22,854 bases of DNA, taken from positions 1-22,854 of the forward strand of contig JAEYPM010000104.1 in the NCBI GenBank assembly GCA_023410675.1, read 5' to 3'. Both the position numbers and the translations under genes were made by a program. Within the stretch, counting starts at the first letter, position 1. Every line of letters starts with the position of its first letter. This document shows positions 7,599-14,259 of this stretch, piece after piece. The notes under the pieces are model-generated. The model had not been told where the DNA came from and did no database searches. It saw only the letters and a list, made by a program, of their open reading frames with translations. The stretch is from Bacillota bacterium (GTDB taxonomy: Bacteria > Bacillota > Clostridia > Lachnospirales > Cellulosilyticaceae).

Positions 7599-7991
7599 AT
7601 GAAGAAAATTGGGAATAAAGAAATCGTATTTTTTGTTATCCTGAATATCACGATATTATGCTTGTTTATTGTAGGACCGATAGCATTATATTTGAATATT
7701 GTTTTTGTAACAAACAATATTATTGATAGTGAAAGTACATTATCATTTTGGGGATCTAAAGGACTAGGTATTTTAGGCACCTTTTGCCTTGTAGCAGGAA
7801 GTATTTTAGTTGGTGTTTTTAGCTTAATAGATAATGGAAGATTCTTAATACGTTCATTTCGAGGGCTTCCAATAGTAACGCATAGCAGGAATGTTTCAGT
7901 TTTTAAGGTTATAGTAACCATTATCATTATTGTAGTGATGTGCGTGTTTATAGTTACTACTGCGTGGCAATTAATGGAGCGTATTTCGTAA
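7599..7991 (+). CDS. Small membrane protein, function unknown
   Basis: 130 aa with three hydrophobic segments, roughly residues 8-38, 52-80 and 102-126, separated by short loops; positively charged ends suggest an inside N-terminus. No family is recognised. The ribosome site AGGAGAGGG is well placed before the ATG at 7599, and the start lies 20 nt after the end of the broken regulator, so it may still be transcribed from that gene's intact promoter at 7030-7058. No catalytic motifs are visible. Confidence 0.65.
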   Translation: MKKIGNKEIVFFVILNITILCLFIVGPIALYLNIVFVTNNIIDSESTLSFWGSKGLGILGTFCLVAGSILVGVFSLIDNGRFLIRSFRGLPIVTHSRNVSVFKVIVTIIIIVVMCVFIVTTAWQLMERIS

Positions 7992-8001
7992 TAACTGCTT
8001 A

Positions 8002-8030
8002 TTGACGATTGAATATTTTGAATTTATACT
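8002..8030 (+). promoter_or_regulatory. Promoter for the lipoprotein gene
   Basis: TTGACG (8002-8007), 17-nt spacer, TATACT (8025-8030), 65 nt before the start codon. Confidence 0.6.
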
Positions 8031-8095
8031 ACTATAGTGTTGTGTTCGCATAATATTAATTGAGTAATTGATATTTCATTAGAAAGGAAGAATGT

Positions 8096-9133
8096 ATGAA
8101 AAAATTTATAGTATTGTTGGCACTGCCTATTATTTTGGGGCTTGCCGGATGTAAAGGGAATGATGTTACTGCTATAAACAAAGAAAGCCAAGTTCAAAGT
8201 GAAATTAAATCAACTGTAGCAAATAGCACTGAAGCAAACTTGAAAGAACAATCTACCTCTAAAAAATTAGACGTAACTATAGATTCTAAGGAGCGAGAAA
8301 ACCTAAACAAACTTTTTGATAGTAAGAGCATAGAGTTCTATGATGCATCTAAGAGAATAGCTATTAATAATTTACACGACATAAATTTCTATGAAACAAT
8401 TTGGTATATAGATAAAGAACAAGATGGATGTTCCTTAATGTTTTTTGAAGATGGGAAATATTTACTAAGGCTTAACAGATTTGGCTCAGATGTTGTTGGC
8501 ACTTATGAAGATATTGATGAGAAAACAGTGAAGTTAAAGCCAGTACTTTTACTTGAAGATCCTCTATATCCAGAGTATTGTGAGGAAATGATCCTTTCCT
8601 TCAAGAAAGATTTAAAAAACATAAATGGGTCAGATATGCTTATTAGGGAAGGAACGGATGATATTTTTTATTCTATTTCTTGCCCAGCAGAGACGGGAAA
8701 AGAATATATTGTTGATGGTTATGAAGTGATTAAAATCGATAATATACACTATGTTGTTACAAATAGAACTTATTTAAAAGAAAAACCCGAGGAAGCTAGT
8801 AATAACAAAAAAGTTGAGCTTAGGCCTAGTGTTCTATATTTTAGTAATGATCCGGATATACTGGTTAATGAGTATACTACACAAGAACTTAATAAGGTTT
8901 TTAAGAAGAATGATAGTTTGTTAAAGGGAATGAGTGTAACGCTCTTAGCACAGACAAAAGATAAGTACAAGATAGGTGAGGCGGAAGACTATTGGTATTA
9001 TGTTTCATACTATTATTTTGAAGGGGTAACTTATGAAGGATGGATTTATGGAGGTAACATAGAAGCTGTTAATATGAGTAAAGTAGATGAATATGTGCAA
9101 ATGCTTAGAAATGAAATAGACAGCCTTTTATAG
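8096..9133 (+). CDS. Lipoprotein with possible C-terminal SH3-like domain
   Basis: 345 aa. The N-terminus is a type II signal peptide: MKK, a hydrophobic core, then lipobox LAGC with the lipidated Cys19, so the protein is expected on the outer face of the membrane. Residues 25-65 are a Ser/Thr/Lys/Glu-rich linker. The middle is beta-rich (FYETIWYIDKEQDGCSLMFFEDGKYLLRL, then a GTYEDIDEKTVKLKP strand pair), reminiscent of lipocalin-like repeats. The C-terminal ~100 residues (LRPSVLYFSNDPD ... YWYYVSYYYFEGVTYEGWIYGGNIE) look like a bacterial SH3-type wall-binding domain. I recognise no named family. AAAGGAAG precedes the ATG, and it is a single-gene unit with its own promoter and a hairpin at its end. 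Confidence 0.8.
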   Translation: MKKFIVLLALPIILGLAGCKGNDVTAINKESQVQSEIKSTVANSTEANLKEQSTSKKLDVTIDSKERENLNKLFDSKSIEFYDASKRIAINNLHDINFYETIWYIDKEQDGCSLMFFEDGKYLLRLNRFGSDVVGTYEDIDEKTVKLKPVLLLEDPLYPEYCEEMILSFKKDLKNINGSDMLIREGTDDIFYSISCPAETGKEYIVDGYEVIKIDNIHYVVTNRTYLKEKPEEASNNKKVELRPSVLYFSNDPDILVNEYTTQELNKVFKKNDSLLKGMSVTLLAQTKDKYKIGEAEDYWYYVSYYYFEGVTYEGWIYGGNIEAVNMSKVDEYVQMLRNEIDSLL

Positions 9134-9140
9134 GCTGTCT
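9118..9140 (+). terminator. Hairpin overlapping the lipoprotein stop codon
   Basis: AGACAGCC (9118-9125) and GGCTGTCT (9133-9140) form a perfect 8-bp stem with loop TTTTATA; the TAG stop at 9131-9133 lies at its base. There is no strong T run after it, so termination may be weak. Confidence 0.5.
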
Positions 9141-9241
9141 ATAAGTAATTTAGTGCAATTCAAGGTGAATTTTTGCAAGCAATTTGATATTTTATATCAA
9201 TAAATCAAAACAATATTATATCTTATGATAGTTTATGTCGG

Positions 9242-10351
9242 TTATACATTCATTTTAGGAATAAGCCGAATAATCCTATCATCTGTCTTATCTGGATTGC
9301 CACGCCCATCTTTATTACTCGTTGATATGTAAATGGAACCATCCTTAGCTTGAATAACTTCTCTTAAGCGTCCATACTCATTGTTTAGCCATGTATCGAT
9401 TTGCAAGACTTCTAATCCTTGTTCATCTGGCAGGATACTAAGAAGTTGTTGACCACGCAAAGTGGCAACAAGAAGCCTTCCTTGCCAAGGCCCTTGGCTT
9501 ATATAAGCTATTCCTGACGGAGCAAACGTTTCTTTTCCACTGTCTAGAAGAGGCTTTTGTGTCTTTATTATACTAGCTTCTTGATTGCCTGCAACAAGTG
9601 GCCACCCATAGTTAGCACCTGGTTGTATCTTATTGATCTCGTCATGGGCTACGGGTCCATGCTCTGTCGCATACATATTACTATTTTCATCCCATGTGAT
9701 GCCTTGGGGGTTGCGATGCCCTAAACTATAGATAGGCGAATTTGGAATAGGGTTATCTTCTGGAATACTGCCATCTAATTCAATTCTTAGTATTTTGCCA
9801 GCCAGACTACTTTGATCTTGAGCTAATTCAGGTTGATCTGCATCTCCTGTTGTGATGTATAACTTTTTATCTGGACCTATTTTTATTCGCCCACCATTAT
9901 GATTGACACTAGCAGGAATTTTATCTAAAATAACCTTGTTTATAGTAGCTCTATTGTTATATTCTTGCAGTCTAAGCACCCGATTATATAATTGGTTATT
10001 TTCATTATAGGTATGCATTACATAGATATAGCGATTTTGAATAAAATCTGGATCCAGTGCGAGGCCTAGTAGTCCCCATTCGCCCTCACTTACAAAAGGA
10101 CTTGAAAAGGTAATCAGTGGCTCTTGAATAAGCTGACCATTCTTGATGACCCGAACAGTTCCTGGGCGCTCTGTGAAGTATAATACGTCTTGAGCACTAA
10201 TAGCCATGCCCCAAGGGACATTTAGATTTTCCGCAACAATCTCAATTTCATAAGGCAATTCATCTACTCTTTTTAAGTAAGCTTTAACTATAGAAGCATG
10301 GTAAAGGCGTAAAATTACATAACACAAAATGAGACAAATTATTTTTTCCAT
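9242..10351 (-). CDS. PQQ-type aldose/glucose-sorbosone dehydrogenase (YliI-like)
   Basis: A 369-aa six-bladed beta-propeller of the GSDH family. Residues 3-24 are a hydrophobic signal anchor, so the propeller is extracellular. Family landmarks are present: LNVPWGMA; GEWGLLGLALDPDF; SVNHNGGRIKIG with the His that is the catalytic base in soluble glucose dehydrogenases; YITTGDADQP; LGHRNPQGITWD; ATEHGPVAHDEINKI; GANYGWP; and APSGIAYI. A ribosome site AGGAGG precedes the ATG at 10351. Characterised members oxidise aldoses with PQQ and calcium. Clostridia are not known to make PQQ, so the cofactor would have to be scavenged or the propeller has another role (inference). Monocistronic. Confidence 0.88.
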   Translation of the reverse strand: MEKIICLILCYVILRLYHASIVKAYLKRVDELPYEIEIVAENLNVPWGMAISAQDVLYFTERPGTVRVIKNGQLIQEPLITFSSPFVSEGEWGLLGLALDPDFIQNRYIYVMHTYNENNQLYNRVLRLQEYNNRATINKVILDKIPASVNHNGGRIKIGPDKKLYITTGDADQPELAQDQSSLAGKILRIELDGSIPEDNPIPNSPIYSLGHRNPQGITWDENSNMYATEHGPVAHDEINKIQPGANYGWPLVAGNQEASIIKTQKPLLDSGKETFAPSGIAYISQGPWQGRLLVATLRGQQLLSILPDEQGLEVLQIDTWLNNEYGRLREVIQAKDGSIYISTSNKDGRGNPDKTDDRIIRLIPKMNV

Positions 10352-10404
10352 GAGAATATCCTCCTAATTGAAGCTAAAGTACTTCACATTGTGTACATAT
10401 ATAG

Positions 10405-10437
10405 TCCACATATTAGGTATTACCTATATTATGTGGA
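10405..10437. promoter_or_regulatory. Long interrupted palindrome upstream of the dehydrogenase and the double-MerR gene
   Basis: TCCACATA (10405-10412) mirrors TATGTGGA (10430-10437), and inside it AGGTA (10415-10419) mirrors TACCT (10421-10425). It lies 53 bp upstream of the dehydrogenase start and about 180 bp upstream of the double-MerR gene, so it could be an operator for either; no T run suits it as a terminator. The rest of the 269-bp gap is A+T-rich without a supported gene. Confidence 0.45.
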
Positions 10438-10620
10438 TAGGTCCTTTTACATGATATTAAAAGATTTTTGTTTTAATGCTTAATAATCTTTAAATTATTT
10501 GATACTGAAAATAAAACTGGTATTTATATTGATTAAAAGTAACAAGAGAGCATAAAATTTAATCATCAAAGAAGGCTTTGCATTATTTATAAGAAAAACA
10601 AAATATGAGAGGGAAAAATA

Positions 10621-11358
10621 TTGTATAAAACAAGTGATATTGCCAAAAAAGCGAACATTCATCCAAATACTGTACATTTTTATGAACGAGTAGGACTTAT
10701 ATCACAGCCAGAGCGATTAGCAAATGGGTATAGATTATTTAATCACAAACATCTCTATCAAGTCATGGTTTTAAGATGTATTTTTCTTGATGATTGGCCA
10801 GGAACAAATATTCGAAAAGCTTCTATGAAAATAGTTGAGGCAATGAAGTCTTGGGACTTAAAGGCTGCTAGAAAATATTCAAAGGAGCATATTAGGGTTA
10901 TACAAGCAGAATATGAAAAAGCTAAAGAAGCCATTAGAATATTAAAACAATGGTCAAATAAGGACATAATAGAAGAAACATCAGAATGTTATAACCGAAT
11001 AGAAGCTGCAGCAGTCATTGGCGTAACACCTGAGGCTATAAGAAACTGGGAACGCAATGAACTCATTAATATTCCAAGGGTTGGTAAAAATCAAACGAGA
11101 ATTTATGGAAAGAAAGAAATGGCTCGCTTACGTATTATTTACATGATGCGTCAAGCAAGATATAGCATGTCAGCTATACATAGTTGTTTAAAAGAAATAG
11201 ATAAGGGAAATATTAATGAAGCATTGAATGCTTTATATTACCCAGATGAAGATAAGGTTGTTTGGACAGGGGATCACTGGCTATATGTCTTAGAAAAAAC
11301 AAAGAAGAAAGCAAAAGAGATTCAGATAATCTTAGATGAAATAAAAGAAATAGAATAA
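10621..11358 (+). CDS. Transcriptional regulator with two tandem MerR-type DNA-binding domains
   Basis: 245 aa. Domain 1 (residues 2-70): YKTSDIAKKANIHPNTVHFYERVGLI is a winged helix-turn-helix with the MerR signature, followed by the NGYRLFN wing. Domain 2 (about 124-192): YNRIEAAAVIGVTPEAIRNWERNELI, wing RVGKNQTRIYGKKE, then a MerR-like RLRIIYMMRQARYSMSAIHSCL. Helical linkers join and follow them. There is no Cys cluster for metal sensing and no obvious drug-binding domain after either HTH. The start is a TTG with AGAGGG about 8 nt upstream; MerR domains normally begin within a few residues of the start, which supports it. Its target is unknown; the palindrome at 10405-10437 is one candidate. 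Confidence 0.85.
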   Translation: MYKTSDIAKKANIHPNTVHFYERVGLISQPERLANGYRLFNHKHLYQVMVLRCIFLDDWPGTNIRKASMKIVEAMKSWDLKAARKYSKEHIRVIQAEYEKAKEAIRILKQWSNKDIIEETSECYNRIEAAAVIGVTPEAIRNWERNELINIPRVGKNQTRIYGKKEMARLRIIYMMRQARYSMSAIHSCLKEIDKGNINEALNALYYPDEDKVVWTGDHWLYVLEKTKKKAKEIQIILDEIKEIE

Positions 11359-11485
11359 CAATTTTAAACCCTACACTTATACACCACCCTTTTTTATGAT
11401 GGTATAATTTCGTCAGTGAAGGCATCAATTATTGAGATATCAAAGCAAAAAAGGATGAAACCATGGATGAAAGGTGGCGATTTTT

Positions 11486-12673
11486 ATGAAAAACTATGTT
11501 GAAAAACTAGCTGTAGAAATAGGAGAGAGGCATGTAGGTGATAAAGGAAATAAGATGGCAACAGACTTCTTTTATAACATTATGGCATCTCTAGGTTACA
11601 GCGTGCAAAAAGATTCTTTTGACTGTATAGAATGGGCGTATGGCAAGGGGCATCTCAAAGTAGGAGATAGGGAATATGAAGCTTTTATAAGCCCATATTC
11701 ATTATCATGTGATGCTCATACTCGGCTGGTAGTTGCCTCTACAATAGAGGAACTGAAAAGGGTAGATGCTTATGGGAAAATATTGCTTATCACAGGGGAG
11801 CTGACAAAAGAACAAATTATGCCTAAAAACTTTATTTTCTACAATCCAGAGCATCACAAAGAAATTGTAGCCCTTTTAGAAGAAAAAAGCCCTGAGGCAA
11901 TTATTTGCGGAACAGGACGTGGAGAAGGGATATCTGGAGGATTTTATCCTTTCTGGATATTCGAAGATGGTGATTTTGATATACCATCAGTGTATATAAA
12001 AGATGTGGATGCTGAAGAATTAATTCTGTTAAATGGTAAAAAAATCGAATTGTCTATTGAATCAAATAGAATTCCTACTAAAGCTGACAATGTTGTGGCA
12101 AGGAAAAAAGGAGAAGGGAAAGGGCGTATTATCATCTGTGCTCATATAGATACAAAGAAAAATACACCAGGAGCTTTAGATAATGCAACTGGCGTTTCAG
12201 TATTAATGGCATTAGCTCATGAGTTAAAAGACTACAATCTGCCTTATGATGTTGAAATAGTAGCTTTTAATGGAGAAGACTATTACTCTGTACCAGGACA
12301 AATGCTTTATATAAAGCAAAATAGTGGAGATTTCCAAGATGTAAAACTGGTCATTAATATTGATGGAGCAGGACATAAGGATTCAAAAACGGCTCTTTCA
12401 TTTTACAATTTGCCAGATCATAGGGTGGATCAAATGATGAAGGCTGCTTATAACTATCAGACAATAGTAAAAGGCGAAGCGTGGTATGAAGGGGATCATT
12501 CGATGTTTCTTCAGCAAGGTGTTGCTTGTATGGCAATAACCTCATCCAATATAAGAGATGTGGTTATGAACATTACACATACGCCAAAAGATACAATAGA
12601 TAATGTAGATTGCGATATGCTTAAAGAATTAGTAAAAGCACTAAGAGATATTATAGTGAATTTAACTTTATAA
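11486..12673 (+). CDS. M28-family zinc aminopeptidase
   Basis: 395 aa, no signal peptide, so probably cytosolic. Co-catalytic two-metal site: His220 (CAHID), bridging Asp232 (GALDNATG), Glu264 (NGEDYY; the residue pair is ED where EE is usual), Asp293 (NIDGAG) and His365 (THTPKD). Residues ~60-200 form an inserted PA-like/lid region (LKVGDREYEAF ... IPSVYIKDVDAEEL). Substrate: the N-terminal residue of peptides, specificity unknown. I chose ATG 11486 because AAAGGTGG lies 8 nt upstream; the in-frame GTG at 11474 falls inside that ribosome site. A TATAAT at 11402-11407 may be its -10 box, with a poor -35. A clear terminator follows. Confidence 0.9.
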   Translation: MKNYVEKLAVEIGERHVGDKGNKMATDFFYNIMASLGYSVQKDSFDCIEWAYGKGHLKVGDREYEAFISPYSLSCDAHTRLVVASTIEELKRVDAYGKILLITGELTKEQIMPKNFIFYNPEHHKEIVALLEEKSPEAIICGTGRGEGISGGFYPFWIFEDGDFDIPSVYIKDVDAEELILLNGKKIELSIESNRIPTKADNVVARKKGEGKGRIIICAHIDTKKNTPGALDNATGVSVLMALAHELKDYNLPYDVEIVAFNGEDYYSVPGQMLYIKQNSGDFQDVKLVINIDGAGHKDSKTALSFYNLPDHRVDQMMKAAYNYQTIVKGEAWYEGDHSMFLQQGVACMAITSSNIRDVVMNITHTPKDTIDNVDCDMLKELVKALRDIIVNLTL

Positions 12674-12688
12674 AAATAAAGCAACAAT

Positions 12689-12738
12689 AACAGTCATCTG
12701 AGATAAGATTTTCATAACACAGATGGCTGTTTTATAAT
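12689..12738 (+). terminator. Terminator after the M28 peptidase
   Basis: ACAGTCATCTG (12690-12700) pairs with CAGATGGCTGT (12720-12730) with one wobble, followed by TTTTATAAT. It insulates the Fic array from upstream transcription. Confidence 0.85.
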
Positions 12739-12777
12739 ATTATTATTAACATAAATTAATACTTAGATGAGTGAAAA

Positions 12778-12806
12778 TTGACAATATATTCTCATAACAT
12801 TATAAT
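12778..12806 (+). promoter_or_regulatory. Consensus promoter of Fic cassette 1
   Basis: TTGACA (12778-12783), 17-nt spacer, TATAAT (12801-12806): a perfect sigma-A promoter. The spacer (ATATATTCTCATAACAT) is nearly identical to those of cassettes 2 and 3. Confidence 0.9.
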
Positions 12807-12839
12807 AAAATAAAACCTTATATAAGAAGATAAAGAAAG

Positions 12840-12868
12840 CTCCTTATACACATATTATTACTAAGGAG
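12840..12868 (+). promoter_or_regulatory. Leader hairpin beside the ribosome site of antitoxin 1
   Basis: CTCCTTA (12840-12846) and TAAGGAG (12862-12868) can pair with a 15-nt loop; the ribosome site AAAGGAGA (12873-12880) lies 4 nt further on. It could tune translation, but the pairing is not shared by cassettes 2 and 3. Confidence 0.3.
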
Positions 12869-12887
12869 TAAGAAAGGAGAAAGTTCT

Positions 12888-13070
12888 ATGGACAAGGACA
12901 AGGCATGGGAATTTGCAATTGGTCTTGCACAAATAGATGGGGTGAAAGTGCCGGATGACTTTTTAGAGTTAATTGAAAGGGAGAAAAGGGGAGAACTGAC
13001 AATTGACGATATAAGGCGTATTCTCTATGAAAGATATGCTGTGAAAGAAGAAGGTAATAATAATGAGTGA
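12888..13070 (+). CDS. VbhA-like Fic antitoxin 1
   Basis: 60 aa, acidic and helical. It aligns with the VbhA antitoxin family: helix AWEFAIGLAQIDGVKVPDD, then FLELIEREKRGELTIDDIRRIL, matching VbhA's ASQRLEGLEPDP and ERVVVGELE pattern as I remember it. In class I Fic systems the (S/T)xxxE(G/N) helix fills the ATP gamma-phosphate pocket of the Fic partner. Here the Ser position is Leu13 and the Glu is Asp17, with Gly18 kept. The ribosome site AAAGGAGA lies about 7 nt before the ATG. The 3' end overlaps the Fic gene by 8 nt (ATGAGTGA), so translation is coupled and a tight complex is expected. Family assignment is by motif and context. Confidence 0.85.
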   Translation: MDKDKAWEFAIGLAQIDGVKVPDDFLELIEREKRGELTIDDIRRILYERYAVKEEGNNNE

Positions 13071-13836
13071 TGATAAGAGATTAAGAATGCCCGATGATCC
13101 TTACTGCTATCCCAATACCAATGTGCTGATAAATAAGCTGAATATTAGGAATGTAGAACAGTTAGCAAAGATGGAAGTTGCGTTTACAAGTCTTGCTCTG
13201 CAAGAATTATATCGTTTCCCAATTGAAGGGAATTATGATTTCGATCATCTTTGTAAATTTAATGAACATATTTTCAAAGACATATATGAGTGGGCAGGGC
13301 ACCAAAGAATGACTGCCATAGTGAAAAGTGAAGATATATTACAGAATGACACTATTGAATATGCCCATGCACTAGATGTTCGAAGGGAAGTTAATGCTGT
13401 TCTTAAGGAAATGAATAGTAGAGAATGGGAAAAAATGTCTTTGGATGAACAGGCAACCCATTTATCAAGCGATATGGCTAAATTATGGAGAGTTCATCCT
13501 TTTCGAGAGGGAAATACAAGGACAACGATAGCATTTACCTGCCAATTCGCAGAGAGTAAGGGCATGTTTATGGATAGAAATATATTTGCAAAACATGCTG
13601 AAACTACAAGATCAACATTAGTTTTAGCTAGTAGTAAAGAAGGAATTAAGAGCCCACATGCTTTATGTGCCCTAGTAAAATTAAGCCTTGAAGAAGGTTT
13701 AGAAAAGCACCAAAATCAGCAACAAAAAATGAGCATGGGTGGTTGGAAATCAATAATATCTAAAATGAAAGACAATATCAATTCTAAAAAGGGCGAATCC
13801 AACACAAAGACGAAAAATACTAGAGATGAAAGATAG
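13063..13836 (+). CDS. Fic-domain protein 1 (variant FIC motif)
   Basis: 257 aa. N-terminal DPYCYPNTNVLINKLNI is the usual entry of this Fic class; FPIEGNYDFDHLCKFNEHIFKDIYEWAG precedes the flap; the active site is HPFREGNTRT with His145. Typical Fic enzymes transfer AMP from ATP to target hydroxyls through HPFx(D/E)GNGRxxR. Here the eighth position is Thr152, not Gly or Lys, and the twelfth is Ile156, not Arg. The motif His, the acidic Glu149, Asn151 and Arg153 are kept, so activity is likely but its chemistry is uncertain. After the Fic fold comes a Gln-rich linker and a basic tail ending in RDER. No BID or secretion domain. Toxin partner of the preceding antitoxin. Confidence 0.9.
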   Translation: MSDDKRLRMPDDPYCYPNTNVLINKLNIRNVEQLAKMEVAFTSLALQELYRFPIEGNYDFDHLCKFNEHIFKDIYEWAGHQRMTAIVKSEDILQNDTIEYAHALDVRREVNAVLKEMNSREWEKMSLDEQATHLSSDMAKLWRVHPFREGNTRTTIAFTCQFAESKGMFMDRNIFAKHAETTRSTLVLASSKEGIKSPHALCALVKLSLEEGLEKHQNQQQKMSMGGWKSIISKMKDNINSKKGESNTKTKNTRDER

Positions 13837-13859
13837 TCTTTATTTCAGTGATACATACA

Positions 13860-13895
13860 AAGTGTTCTAACTATTGTTAGAGCCCTTTTTATTTT
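13860..13895 (+). terminator. Terminator of Fic cassette 1
   Basis: AAGTGTTCTAAC (13860-13871), loop TATT, GTTAGAGCCCTT (13876-13887) with two imperfect positions, then T-rich DNA. It is homologous, including the preceding CATACAAAG, to the terminator after cassette 3. The 318-bp stretch 13837-14154 otherwise holds only this terminator and the promoter and leader of cassette 2. Confidence 0.8.
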
Positions 13896-13959
13896 GTTAT
13901 ATTTTCCGTCTTTTGGTGTAACTAATTAATTAATGCCATAAAGCCAAACTGAGCAAAAA

Positions 13960-13988
13960 TTGACAATATATTATCATAACATTATAAT
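13960..13988 (+). promoter_or_regulatory. Consensus promoter of Fic cassette 2
   Basis: TTGACA (13960-13965), 17-nt spacer, TATAAT (13983-13988). It is followed by a leader of about 165 nt, longer than that of cassette 1, which shares a CTCATAATATATA segment with cassette 3. Confidence 0.9.
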
Positions 13989-14154
13989 GAGATAAAATAT
14001 TTCCAAGAAGATAAAGAAAGTTTGATCAATAAAGTAACTATAATTGGAGAGTGGACTCTAAATGGAAAGTAGGATCATATAAAAAACTCATAATATATAT
14101 ACACATAATGTTATAACAAAAGAATAAGAAGGAATAAGAAAGGAGAAATGTGCT

Positions 14155-14259
14155 ATGTTAGTTGAAAGGGGAAAAAGGGGAGAACTGACGACTGATGACA
14201 TAAAGCTTGATCTCTATGAAAAAAATGTAGTAAAAAAAGAAGGTATTAGTCATGGGTGA
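14155..14259 (+). CDS. VbhA-like antitoxin 2, N-terminally truncated
   Basis: A 34-aa frame starting at ATG 14155 with AAAGGAG about 9 nt upstream and ending in a TGA that overlaps the Fic 2 start by 8 nt (ATGGGTGA), as in the other cassettes. Residues 2-34 align with residues 28-60 of antitoxin 1 (LVERGKRGELTTDDIKLDLYEK against LIEREKRGELTIDDIRRILYER). The first 26-27 codons, which hold the inhibitory helix, are missing precisely and in frame: the ATG is joined straight to TTAGTTGAAAGG, a sequence found inside antitoxin 3. Start, ribosome site and overlap survive. It should still be translated and could serve only as a coupling leader or a partial binder; it cannot inhibit in the VbhA manner. 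Confidence 0.75.
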   Translation: MLVERGKRGELTTDDIKLDLYEKNVVKKEGISHG

